Part shown: in pieces, positions 37,052 to 45,424 of the stretch
Layout of the letters: each line of letters starts with the position of its first letter
Position numbering within the stretch: the stretch's first letter is position 1
NCBI GenBank assembly: GCA_024231905.1
Contig: JAAEQC010000218.1
Location: forward strand, 1 to 64,000
Source of the DNA: a bacterium
Lineage (GTDB): Bacteria; Krumholzibacteriota; Krumholzibacteriia; LZORAL124-64-63
DNA length: 64,000 nt
Direction of reading: 5' to 3'
Translations under genes and position numbers: made by a program
The notes under the pieces: generated by a model
The model's database searches: none
The model's input: the letters and a program-made list of their open reading frames with translations, nothing else
Told to the model about the DNA's origin: nothing

Positions 37052-38413
37052 TCAACCCACATCCGGTTGCGTACGTAGTTCATACTTGGTGATCTTCTTG
37101 TACAGATTGCTGCGTTGCATGCCCAGTTCTTCAGCAGTACGGCTCACATTATAGCGGTTCTCACGCAACTTATGTTGCAGAAATGCTCCCTCGCTACGGG
37201 ACTTGAACTCCTGGAAGTCGTTGCAGGCGAACAGGGAGGCCTCCGCCGGGGCACCCGCGGCCGTCCCCGGCAACGGCGGCAGATGTCGGGGGCGGATGAT
37301 CTCGTCCGTCGTCAGAATCAGCAGTCTTTCCACGAGGTTACGAAGTTCACGCACGTTTCCCGGCCAGGCGTGTTCCCGCAGGATGGCCAGGGTCTCCGGC
37401 GCGAAGCGACGCGGCCGGGCCTTGAGACGAGCGGCCAGGTCGGCCATGAACCAGTCCAGCAGCAACGGAATGTCATCGCCCCGCTCCCGCAGGGGCGGCA
37501 AGTGTACGGCCAGCACGTTCAGTCGGAAGAAGAGGTCCTGTCGGAATCCTGATTCCGGGGACGCCAGATCCCGATTGGTGGCCGCCACGATGCGTACGTC
37601 GACGGTGCGGGTCTCGGTGCCGCCCACCCGCTGGAAGCGGCTCTCTTCCACCGCCTTCAACACCTTGGCCTGGGCCTCCTCGTTCATGTCGCCGATCTCG
37701 TCCAGGAAAAGCGTCCCTCCGTCGGCCTGCTCGAACTTGCCGACTCGTTGGCGATCGGCGCCGGTGAAGCTCCCTTTCTCGTGACCGAAGAGTTCACTCT
37801 CGACCAGGTCCTTGGGAATGGCGGCGCAGTTGACTTCCACCAAGGGACGCTCAGCCCGCGGGCTCGCCCGGTGGATGGCGTTCACCACGAGTTCCTTGCC
37901 CGTGCCGTTCTCGCCGGTGATGAGCACCGTGCCCTCGCTCGGTGCCACCTTCTCGATGAAGGCCTTCACTTCGCGGATACCCGGACAGTCGCCGATGATC
38001 GGCGCGGCGCCACCGGCTCGCTCGGTCAGCAGGGCCTTGTCCGCCAGAGCCTGCTGGTGGCCCAGGCAGTTCTGCAGGGTGACCAGCAGGCGCGAGCGGT
38101 CGAGGGGCTTCTCCAGGAAATCGTAGGCCCCGTTGCGAACGGCCTCCACGGCGGTCTCGATATTGCCGTGCCCCGATATGACGATGACCGGCGCCACACG
38201 GTCCATGCCCTGCAGACGCTGGAGGACCTCCATGCCGTCCATACCCGGCATCTTCACATCCAGAAGGATGGCGTCGGGCATGTCCTTCTCCACCTCGGCC
38301 AGGGCCTCGGCCCCGGAGGCGGTCTTGCGCACGCCAAAGCCGTCGTAGCCGAGGATCTGCTCGAGGGTGTCGCGAATGGCGGCTTCGTCGTCTACAATGA
38401 GGATCGACTTCAC
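37052..38413 (-). CDS. NtrC-family sigma-54 response regulator
   Basis: 453 residues, GTG start with GGAGG. Receiver domain 1-115 with phospho-acceptor Asp52 (ILLDVKMPG), AAA+ domain with Walker A GENGTGKE, ESELFGHEKGSFTGA (the sigma-54 contact loop reads GSFTGA instead of GAFTGA), GGTLFLDEIGDM, and a C-terminal Fis-type helix-turn-helix (NVSRTAEELGMQRSNLYKKI). No histidine kinase is next to it. It activates sigma-54 promoters when phosphorylated. Candidate second regulator of the operon at 31399. Confidence 0.94.
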   Translation of the reverse strand: MKSILIVDDEAAIRDTLEQILGYDGFGVRKTASGAEALAEVEKDMPDAILLDVKMPGMDGMEVLQRLQGMDRVAPVIVISGHGNIETAVEAVRNGAYDFLEKPLDRSRLLVTLQNCLGHQQALADKALLTERAGGAAPIIGDCPGIREVKAFIEKVAPSEGTVLITGENGTGKELVVNAIHRASPRAERPLVEVNCAAIPKDLVESELFGHEKGSFTGADRQRVGKFEQADGGTLFLDEIGDMNEEAQAKVLKAVEESRFQRVGGTETRTVDVRIVAATNRDLASPESGFRQDLFFRLNVLAVHLPPLRERGDDIPLLLDWFMADLAARLKARPRRFAPETLAILREHAWPGNVRELRNLVERLLILTTDEIIRPRHLPPLPGTAAGAPAEASLFACNDFQEFKSRSEGAFLQHKLRENRYNVSRTAEELGMQRSNLYKKITKYELRTQPDVG

Positions 38414-38522
38414 GGTGGCGTCCTCCGTCGTCTGGTCGTTCGGTGTCCTTCGGCCCGACCATGGCGGGCCTCGTGCGGGGTGTCAAGCCGGGAGCGTTCC
38501 GGCACGACGTGGAAGGTGCAGC

Positions 38523-39581
38523 ATGCGGAACAAACCCCTCCTGCGCTCCCTGGTTCCCCGCGAGGTGGGCGCCCTGGCCACCGGCGCCGGCGAACCCGCC
38601 TACCGGGGCGGCCAACTCGTCGACTGGGTCTTCGCTCACGGCGCCCTGGCCTGGGACGAGATGACGAACCTGCCGGCTTCCCTCCGCACGGGATTGGCCG
38701 CGGCGTGGGACCTGTCCGCCCTGGAACCCGCCGCCCGCGAGGTCTCGTCCGACGGTACGCGCAAGTTCCTCTTCCGCCTGCGCGACGGTCAGACCATCGA
38801 GAGCGTGATCATCCCCATGGCCGAGCACGCCACTTTCTGTCTCTCCACCCAGGTCGGGTGCGCCATGGCCTGCCGCTTCTGCGCCACGGCGCGGGGCGGG
38901 CTCATCCGGAATCTCGAAGCAGGTGAGATCGTCGAACAGGTGTTGCGTCTGCGCCACGACCTGGCCACCGACCCCGTGTCCGGCCACGGCGACCGCGGCG
39001 AGAACATCGTCTTCATGGGCATGGGCGAACCGCTGGACAACTGGCCGGATCTGGCGCGCAGTCTGGACGTCATGCTCGATCCCGACGGACTCGCCCTGTC
39101 CCGGCGGCGGATCCAGATATCCACCAGCGGCCCGCGCGAGGGTTTGCAGAAGCTCCTGGCGGCGGCGCCCGGTGTCGGGCTCACCCTCAGCCTCGGGGGC
39201 GTGGACGACGTCTCGCGGCGCAAGCTCATGCCGGTGCCCGGCCGCACGCCCGTGGCCGAGGCCGTGGGTCTGGCCGCGGACTACGCCCGCGCCGCCGGCC
39301 GCCGCGCCACCGTGGCCTGGGTACTCATCGCCGGACGCACCGACGGGGTCGACCAGGCGGAAGCCCTGGCCCGGCTAATGGCCGGTGGTCCGTTCAAGGT
39401 GAACCTCATCCCCTTCAACGCCCTGGACGACGACGATCTCGTCCGCCCGGATCGCACCGCATGCGAGGCCTTCCAGGCCGTACTGACCGCCGCGGGGATT
39501 CCCGTCTTCATCCGCGACAGCGGGGGCCGGGACATCGCCGCCGCCTGCGGCCAACTGCGTCGGCGCCGCCTCTCCACCTGA
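38523..39581 (+). CDS. rlmN: Dual-specificity 23S rRNA/tRNA methyltransferase RlmN
   Basis: 352 residues from ATG 38523, behind GGAAGGTG. Radical SAM enzyme methylating C2 of adenine 2503 in 23S rRNA and A37 in tRNA. It shows the CxxxCxxC cluster motif (GCAMACRFCAT), a Cys in TFCLSTQVGC equivalent to the resolving cysteine, NIVFMGMGEPLDN, and the C-terminal methyl-carrying Cys in DIAAACGQL. The upstream extension of the frame overlaps the divergent regulator's start region and is not used. Confidence 0.96.
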   Translation: MRNKPLLRSLVPREVGALATGAGEPAYRGGQLVDWVFAHGALAWDEMTNLPASLRTGLAAAWDLSALEPAAREVSSDGTRKFLFRLRDGQTIESVIIPMAEHATFCLSTQVGCAMACRFCATARGGLIRNLEAGEIVEQVLRLRHDLATDPVSGHGDRGENIVFMGMGEPLDNWPDLARSLDVMLDPDGLALSRRRIQISTSGPREGLQKLLAAAPGVGLTLSLGGVDDVSRRKLMPVPGRTPVAEAVGLAADYARAAGRRATVAWVLIAGRTDGVDQAEALARLMAGGPFKVNLIPFNALDDDDLVRPDRTACEAFQAVLTAAGIPVFIRDSGGRDIAAACGQLRRRRLST

Positions 39582-39594
39582 GCCCGCACATGCG

Positions 39595-39621
39595 AAAGGG
39601 CCCCGCCTTGCAGGGCCCTTT
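39595..39621. terminator. Bidirectional terminator between rlmN and the Rrf2 gene
   Basis: Perfect nine-base-pair stem AAAGGGCCC/GGGCCCTTT with loop CGCCTTGCA, located between the convergent stop codons of rlmN and the Rrf2 regulator. Confidence 0.7.
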
Positions 39622-39654
39622 GCGTATTGCGTCGCGCAAAATCCTTCGCGCGGG

Positions 39655-40053
39655 TTACAGGACGTCGGCGAGACTCGTCCCGTCCAGCGCACCGGTGAGC
39701 GCTTCCTGCGCCTGGCGCCAGACCTTCGAGACGTTGCAGGTCCCGGACTGTTTGCAGGCGTCGACCTTGCGCAGGCAGTGGTTCAACACGATCCCTCCCT
39801 CGCACACCTCCACCACTTCGCGCAACGTGATCTCGCCCGGCTCCCGTCCCAGACTGAACCCACCCTTCACGCCACGATGCGACTTGACGATACCCGCCTG
39901 GGCGAGCATCTGGAAAATCTTGGCCAGAAAGGCCTCGGAGACTTCGCACGATCCGGCGATTACCTTCAACTGGACGGGCGCATCGCTGCCGCGACGGGCC
40001 AGGTCCTGGAGTCCGCGAATGGCGTATTCGGTTTGACGGGTGATTTGGAGCAT
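39655..40053 (-). CDS. Rrf2 family transcriptional regulator with Fe-S-type cysteines
   Basis: 132 residues. N-terminal winged helix MLQITRQTEYAIRGLQDLAR, then AFLAKIFQMLAQAGIVKSHRGVKGGF, both typical of Rrf2. Cysteines 93, 100 and 106 (C-x6-C-x5-C) match the iron-sulfur ligands of IscR/NsrR/RsrR-type members, so it probably senses Fe-S status, NO or redox. Its promoter region carries a palindrome that may be its own operator. Regulon unknown. Confidence 0.88.
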   Translation of the reverse strand: MLQITRQTEYAIRGLQDLARRGSDAPVQLKVIAGSCEVSEAFLAKIFQMLAQAGIVKSHRGVKGGFSLGREPGEITLREVVEVCEGGIVLNHCLRKVDACKQSGTCNVSKVWRQAQEALTGALDGTSLADVL

Positions 40054-40096
40054 GGTGCAACCTCGGGAGGACGGAAACCGCTACACAACCTATTAG

Positions 40097-40129
40097 ACCA
40101 AAATTGGTTCGTATGACCCCAACTGTCAA
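40097..40129 (-). promoter_or_regulatory. Promoter and probable operator of the Rrf2 regulator
   Basis: Minus-strand TTGACA (40129-40124) is followed by the palindrome ACCAA-AA-TTGGT (40097-40108), which covers the expected -10 position. Overlap with the promoter suggests autorepression, as known for IscR and related regulators. Confidence 0.45.
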
Positions 40130-41334
40130 CCACCGGCGCGGATTCCGGCTCCGCGGGCCAGGATCTTGCTGGCCAACCGGGACAACGGAAGCTCCCCCGC
40201 CGGATCGGACCAGCGGCCGCCGGACGCACGGGCCAAGGCCGTCGCCGCAGTCTGTGGAATCTCCGCCACGTGGACCGTCACCCGCAACCGCCAGCGCGTG
40301 ATGGCGTGGGATACGGACCCGGCGTCGGTCGTCCGGACGACCTCGACGCCCCGGCCGGCGAGCCAGGCGAGCCAGGCCTGCCCCGCCCCGGCCTCGAAAC
40401 CGGGGCGGTCCGACGGGTACCAGGGTGTCGAGGGCACGCCCCACAAGCCGCGGTGCAACCCGTCCAGGTCCTCGCGCAGCGGCGCACCAGTCCGGGCCAC
40501 GGCCGTGGCCACGGCCTTCCCCGGCGGGACCAGCAACACCTGCCGGCCGCACACCGCCACAAACGCCCCGGCCCGCACGGCGGTGGGAGCCGGTCGTGTC
40601 TGCGGCGGGGGCACCTCTGCCGCCCGTCCACTACGTCCGGCCCGGCACCCGTCCCGTACCGGGCACGCGGCGCAGGCGGGCGTCCGCGCCGTACAGACCA
40701 GCGCGCCCAGTTCCATGACAGCCTCGTTCCACGGGCCGGGCGAGCGCTGCGGGACGAGAGATGCCGCCAGGTCGTCCAGGCGCCGGCCGCGAAAGTGGTC
40801 GGCGGCAGCGGACGACGCGGCGGCCCAACGAGTGACCACCCGGCGCACGTTGGCGTCCACCGCCGGTTCGGTCTGCCCCAGGGCCATGCTGGCGATGGCC
40901 CCGCTGGCGTAGGCGCCGACACCGGGCAAAGCCGCCCAACCCGCACGGTCGGCGGGCAGGCGCCCCCCGTGGTCCGCGACGATCCGGCGGGCGGCCGCCA
41001 GCAGGGAGCGGGCGCGCCGGTAGTAACCCAACCCGGACCAGAGGGCCAGGACCTCCGCTTCCTCCGCCGCCGCCAGGGTGGCCACGTCCGGGAACCGGTC
41101 CAGGAATCTTTCCCAAAAGGGGACCACCGCAGCCACCGTCGTCTGCTGGAGCATGACCTCGGCGATCCAGGTGCCGTACAGGGTACGCCGCCGGCGCCAG
41201 GGCAGGTCCCGGGCCTCGCGCCGGAACCAGGCCAGGAGACGACGGCGCAGATATGCCGGGTCGTCGATGCAGGGGGACTCCAAGGGCTCCTCGGACACGC
41301 TGTTCTCCAGGTTGGGCGGGACGGGCTCCCGCAT
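40126..41334 (-). CDS. mutY: A/G-specific adenine glycosylase MutY
   Basis: 402 residues. Removes adenine mispaired with 8-oxoguanine. The glycosylase domain has Glu59 (WIAEVMLQQTT), the helix-hairpin-helix LPGVGAYASGAI and catalytic Asp160 (AVDANVRR); the four iron-sulfur cysteines (214, 221, 224, 230; C-x6-C-x2-C-x5-C) are intact. A C-terminal NUDIX-like domain follows. An in-frame GTG at 41376 would add 14 residues, but ATG 41334 has a GAGGGG box and leaves more room for the divergent promoter. Confidence 0.93.
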   Translation of the reverse strand: MREPVPPNLENSVSEEPLESPCIDDPAYLRRRLLAWFRREARDLPWRRRRTLYGTWIAEVMLQQTTVAAVVPFWERFLDRFPDVATLAAAEEAEVLALWSGLGYYRRARSLLAAARRIVADHGGRLPADRAGWAALPGVGAYASGAIASMALGQTEPAVDANVRRVVTRWAAASSAAADHFRGRRLDDLAASLVPQRSPGPWNEAVMELGALVCTARTPACAACPVRDGCRAGRSGRAAEVPPPQTRPAPTAVRAGAFVAVCGRQVLLVPPGKAVATAVARTGAPLREDLDGLHRGLWGVPSTPWYPSDRPGFEAGAGQAWLAWLAGRGVEVVRTTDAGSVSHAITRWRLRVTVHVAEIPQTAATALARASGGRWSDPAGELPLSRLASKILARGAGIRAGG

Positions 41335-41402
41335 TGACAAACCCCTCAGGACCGGTAACGATAGACTTTCGCTCACGATTCCGCCCCGTCCCGGAGGTCG
41401 CC

Positions 41403-43226
41403 ATGGCCGCCCAGAAGGCTGTCCAGACCCTTTCCGACCTTTTCTTCACCGCCATGAAGACGCACGCTCGCCCCGACGCTTTCGCCGGCCGCATGCCCGA
41501 TGGCAGCTGGCAAAAAGTGAGCAGTGCGGAAGCCGTCCGGCGCGTACGCGCCCTGCGGCACGGCCTGCGTTCCCTGGGCGTGAAGCCGGGCGACCGGGTG
41601 GCTATCCTCTCGGAGAACCGGGTCGAATGGCTGCTCACCGATCTCGCCTGCCAGTGTGCAGGCGCCATCTCTGTCCCGGTCTACCCCACCTTGTTGCCAG
41701 ACGCCATCAGCCACATCCTGCAGGACTGCGCGCCGGTGGCCGTATTCGTCTCCTCCGGGGAACAGGCGGCCAAGATCCACGCGGTCCGGGAAGCCGTGCC
41801 CAGCGCCAAGGACATCGTCGCCTTCGAGGCGACCGAACTGCCGGACGTCATGAGCTTCGAACGTCTGCTGGAAATCGGCCAAAACCTGGTGGACGGGCTG
41901 GACGATCCTGCCACCGACGACTGCGTGGCCGTGGACGCGGACGAGCCCTGCAGCATCATCTACACCTCAGGCACCACGGGCAAACCCAAGGGCGTGGTGC
42001 TCACCCATCGCAACTTCGTGTCAAACGTGCTGAACATCGAGGACCTCTTCGATATCCGTAGCGGCGACCGCTGCCTGTCCTTCCTGCCCCTGAGCCACGT
42101 GCTCGAGCGCATGGCCGGCTACTACACCATGATCCACTGCGGCGTGGGCATCTCCTTCGCCGAACGGATGGACACGGTTCCGCGGGATATCCAGGACGTC
42201 CAACCGCACATCATCATCAGCGTGCCGCGGCTGTACGAAAAGATGTATGGCAAGATCCTGGGCCTGGCCATGGCCGCAGGCTCTCCCAAGCGCGACCTGG
42301 TCTTCTGGGCCCGCGGCATCGCCGTCCGGGTGGCGCGGCGGCGGGTATCCGGACGCCCGATTCCGGCGGGACTGGCCTTCAAGCACCGCCTGGCCAACGC
42401 CCTGGTCTTCCGCAAGGTGCAGGCGAAACTGGGCGGCCACATAAGGTTCATGGTCTCCGGCGGCGCCCCCTTGTCGGTGAAGATCAACGAATTCTTCAAC
42501 GGCGCCGGCCTGATGATCTGCGAGGGCTACGGCTTGACCGAGACCTCCCCGGTCCTGACCTGCAATTCGCTCGCGAACATGCGCTTCGGCAGCGTGGGCC
42601 TGCCCATTCCCGACACGGAGATCCGTATCGCCGCGGACGGGGAGATCATGGCTCGCGGCCCCCAGGTCATGCCTGGATACTACAATCGTCCCGATGCCAC
42701 GGCAGATATGATCGATGGGGAGGGTTGGCTGGCCACCGGCGACATCGGCCACTTGGACGAGGACGGCTACCTGTTCATCACCGACCGCAAGAAGGACCTC
42801 ATCGTCACAGCGGGCGGCAAGAACATCGCCCCCCAGCCCATCGAGAACCGCTTCGCCACCAACAAGTACGTGACGCAGACCGTCGTGGTCGGGGACCGGC
42901 GCCAGTACCTGAGCGCGCTGGTGGTGCCCGACTTCGAGACCGTGGGCGAGTTCGCGGCGGGCAAGGGGGCCACGGACCTGGACCCCGCCGCCCTGGTGGC
43001 GAACCCCGAGGTGCAGTCCCTTTTCCAGGATCTGATCGAGGAACTCAACACCGAGTTGCCGGGCTTCAGCCAGATCAAGAAGTGCTCGCTGCTGGAGAAG
43101 GAATTCACCCAGGAGGCGGGCGAATTGACGCCAACCATGAAGGTCAAGCGCTTCGCCGTAGCCCGCAAGTACCGCGATGTCATCGACGCCATGTACCCGA
43201 CGGAGCCCGGTGATGCAGTCGACTGA
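41403..43226 (+). CDS. Long-chain acyl-CoA synthetase (AMP-binding)
   Basis: 607 residues. Adenylate-forming enzyme activating fatty acids with ATP and CoA. It contains the AMP-binding signature IIYTSGTTGKPKGVVLTH (about 185), the C-terminal LATGDIGHLDEDGYLFITDRKKD with the conserved Arg/Asp and a catalytic Lys near the end (LTPTMKVKR). Domain layout is like FadD15-type synthetases. The start at 41403 is the ATG after CCGGAGGTCGCC. Followed by a CDF transporter whose start overlaps its stop by 14 bp. Confidence 0.93.
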   Translation: MAAQKAVQTLSDLFFTAMKTHARPDAFAGRMPDGSWQKVSSAEAVRRVRALRHGLRSLGVKPGDRVAILSENRVEWLLTDLACQCAGAISVPVYPTLLPDAISHILQDCAPVAVFVSSGEQAAKIHAVREAVPSAKDIVAFEATELPDVMSFERLLEIGQNLVDGLDDPATDDCVAVDADEPCSIIYTSGTTGKPKGVVLTHRNFVSNVLNIEDLFDIRSGDRCLSFLPLSHVLERMAGYYTMIHCGVGISFAERMDTVPRDIQDVQPHIIISVPRLYEKMYGKILGLAMAAGSPKRDLVFWARGIAVRVARRRVSGRPIPAGLAFKHRLANALVFRKVQAKLGGHIRFMVSGGAPLSVKINEFFNGAGLMICEGYGLTETSPVLTCNSLANMRFGSVGLPIPDTEIRIAADGEIMARGPQVMPGYYNRPDATADMIDGEGWLATGDIGHLDEDGYLFITDRKKDLIVTAGGKNIAPQPIENRFATNKYVTQTVVVGDRRQYLSALVVPDFETVGEFAAGKGATDLDPAALVANPEVQSLFQDLIEELNTELPGFSQIKKCSLLEKEFTQEAGELTPTMKVKRFAVARKYRDVIDAMYPTEPGDAVD

Positions 43227-44193
43227 GGTCGATGTTCCGACGGAATCCAGGGGCCCGCGCCGCTACGAACCGGTCGTCTGCACGGCAGTCGGCCTGGTTG
43301 GCAATGCGCTGCTCTCGGCGGCCAAGATCGTCACCGGACTGGTGGCGGGCTCGGCCGCCCTGGTAGCCGACGGTTTTCACAGCACCTCCGACGTCCTGAG
43401 CGATATCGGGATCCTACTCGCCCTGAAGGCCGCCAGCCGTCCGCCCGACGAAAACCATCCCTACGGCCACCACAGCTTCGAGACCCTCGGTGCCGTTGTC
43501 GTCGCCGGCTTCATGCTCGCCACGGCACTCTTCATCGGCGGTGACGCCGTGCGCGACCTGGTGCGCGGCGAGCACCTGGATCCCTCCTGGCCGGCCTTGG
43601 CCACCTCCCTGGCCGCAGTGGTTGCCAAGGAGGTCATGTCCCGCTACACCATCCACGCCGGACGCCTGCACAACAGCCCGGCCCTGCTGGCCAACGGCGC
43701 CATGCACCGCTCGGACGCCATCAGTTCCCTGGCCGCGGCCGCGGGCATCGGCGGCGCCATGCTCGGCTGGCGCTTCCTAGACAGCGCCGGCGCCGTGGTC
43801 ATCGCCTTGTTCATCCTCAAGATGGGTTGGGAACTGCTGCGCGAGAACGTCATGGCACTCATGGATACCATGCCCGACCGGGCCCTCGTGACCGCCATCG
43901 CGGACCGGGCCCGGGGCGTACCCTGTGTCCAGGACGTGGTCGACCTGCACGTGCGCCAACGGGGGTCGTGGTACCTGGCGGACCTGCGCATCACCGTGCA
44001 CCCGGACCACTCCCTCGCCGCAGCCCACGGCATCGCCCACGCGGTGGAGGACGCGGTGCGGTCGCAGGTGGACAAGGTGGCACGGGTCTTCGTCCACGTG
44101 GAGCCCGGAGAACGGCTCGACGAACCCGACTGCACCCTCGCCCCCCCGGAGGATCTCAGCGCCGGTCCGCCCGATTCCCCAGCACGACGGTGA
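43213..44193 (+). CDS. Cation diffusion facilitator (CDF) metal transporter
   Basis: 326 residues. About six membrane helices with the CDF zinc-site motifs VADGFHSTSDVLSD (HxxxD in helix 2) and ANGAMHRSDAISS (helix 5), and HPYGHHSFETLG, plus a cytoplasmic C-terminal domain. Exports Zn2+, Fe2+, Mn2+ or similar ions by proton antiport; selectivity cannot be read from the sequence. The start overlaps the acyl-CoA synthetase stop. Its last 38 bp overlap the convergent M28 peptidase gene. Confidence 0.93.
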   Translation: MQSTEVDVPTESRGPRRYEPVVCTAVGLVGNALLSAAKIVTGLVAGSAALVADGFHSTSDVLSDIGILLALKAASRPPDENHPYGHHSFETLGAVVVAGFMLATALFIGGDAVRDLVRGEHLDPSWPALATSLAAVVAKEVMSRYTIHAGRLHNSPALLANGAMHRSDAISSLAAAAGIGGAMLGWRFLDSAGAVVIALFILKMGWELLRENVMALMDTMPDRALVTAIADRARGVPCVQDVVDLHVRQRGSWYLADLRITVHPDHSLAAAHGIAHAVEDAVRSQVDKVARVFVHVEPGERLDEPDCTLAPPEDLSAGPPDSPARR

Positions 44194-45424
44194 AGTTGAG
44201 GCGACGCTCGCCCCGCCGGAGTTCGATCTCCACGAGAGAACCGGGAGGGTGGGCGCGCAGGGCGCGCGTGAAGGTGGCCAGGTCGGTCACGTCACTTCCC
44301 CCCAGGCGCACCAGGACATCCCCCTTCTCCAGGCCTGCCGCAGCGGCCGGACTCCCGTCGAAGACCCCGGCCAATTTATAGCCGGCCACGTCCTCGGTGA
44401 AATCCGGCAGGGTGCCCAGCCAGGTGGCGCGGTCACCCGTGGCCGCCGCCGCGCCCGGGCGCAGGGGGCCGTCGCCGACCATGGTCCAGGCGAAGTCCCC
44501 CCTGGCTGTGCGCAGCCGTTCGACCAGACCGGTGGTCCAGTCCGCCACTCGCACCATGGCCTCCAGGTCGAGCACGGCCCTAGTGTCGGCGGGACGGTTG
44601 TACTCGGGGTAGGGTCCGCCGAACAGGAAAAGGACGGGCACCTCGCGGGTGTTGAAGCTCATGTGGTCGCTGCCGGACCAGCCGCCCGCTGCCAGGGAGA
44701 GCGCGATCTCCGGGCCCGGCAGGGGAACGGATTCCACCAGGGACCGCAGGGCCGGAGCGGTGTCGACGCCGCTGACGAAGAGCCGGCCGTCATGGGTGCG
44801 GCCCACCGTGTCCAGGTTCACCATGGCGTCCACCGCCGCCAGGGGGACCGGCGGCTCGGCGACGAAATGGGCCGACCCCTGGAGTCCAGCCTCCTCCGCG
44901 GCGAAGAAGACGACCAGGAGGCTTCGGGCTTCCCCTGCGGGTTTCGCCAAGGCGCGCAGGACCTCCCGCACCACGGCCACGCCCGAGGCGTTGTCGTTGG
45001 CGCCGGGATAGAAGCCGCCTGCGGGCGGCGATCCGGTACCGTCCGGGTCGGTGCGTCCCAGGTGGTCGAAGTGGGCGCCGAGGACGATCCAGCGGCGCGC
45101 CAACTCGCCGCGGCCCCGACGAATGCCGGCCACATTGCGGTCCCGCAGGCCCGTCAGGTCCTGGCCTTCCCAGCCCGTACCCGCCAGATCCAACTCCTGG
45201 AACCAGTCCCCGTCGAAGGCAGGGTCGCAGTCCCCGGCCGCCAGCCAGGCGGCCAAAGTGTCGGCGGCCGCGCGAGCGCCGGGGGTGCCCGCGCCACGCC
45301 CGGCCAGGGCCGGAGCCGTGAGCGTGTCGACCGCCCGGGTCAGGCGGCCGGCAGGAGTGCTCGCCGCTGCGACGACAGGCAACAGGGCCAGCAGCAGGAC
45401 GATCCGCACGACCCGCACCATCAC
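44156..45424 (-). CDS. M28 family metallopeptidase with C-terminal PDZ domain
   Basis: 422 residues. Signal peptide of about 20 residues, then a zinc peptidase domain with GAHFDHLG, GANDNASG, FFAAEEAG and NLDTVGR. The last zinc ligand position, normally His in Y-H-x-P-x-D-T, is Asn here (PEYNRPADT). A PDZ domain follows (about 345-420). Probably exported; activity is uncertain because of the replaced ligand. GTG start at 45424 overlaps the B3/4 gene stop (GTGA), though ATG one codon later is also possible. Confidence 0.87.
   Translation of the reverse strand: MMVRVVRIVLLLALLPVVAAASTPAGRLTRAVDTLTAPALAGRGAGTPGARAAADTLAAWLAAGDCDPAFDGDWFQELDLAGTGWEGQDLTGLRDRNVAGIRRGRGELARRWIVLGAHFDHLGRTDPDGTGSPPAGGFYPGANDNASGVAVVREVLRALAKPAGEARSLLVVFFAAEEAGLQGSAHFVAEPPVPLAAVDAMVNLDTVGRTHDGRLFVSGVDTAPALRSLVESVPLPGPEIALSLAAGGWSGSDHMSFNTREVPVLFLFGGPYPEYNRPADTRAVLDLEAMVRVADWTTGLVERLRTARGDFAWTMVGDGPLRPGAAAATGDRATWLGTLPDFTEDVAGYKLAGVFDGSPAAAAGLEKGDVLVRLGGSDVTDLATFTRALRAHPPGSLVEIELRRGERRLNFTVVLGNRADRR

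Noticed and set aside
41334..41364. TTGACA box as a promoter for the acyl-CoA synthetase gene
   Set aside because: No acceptable -10 hexamer at 16-18 bp; the match may be chance.
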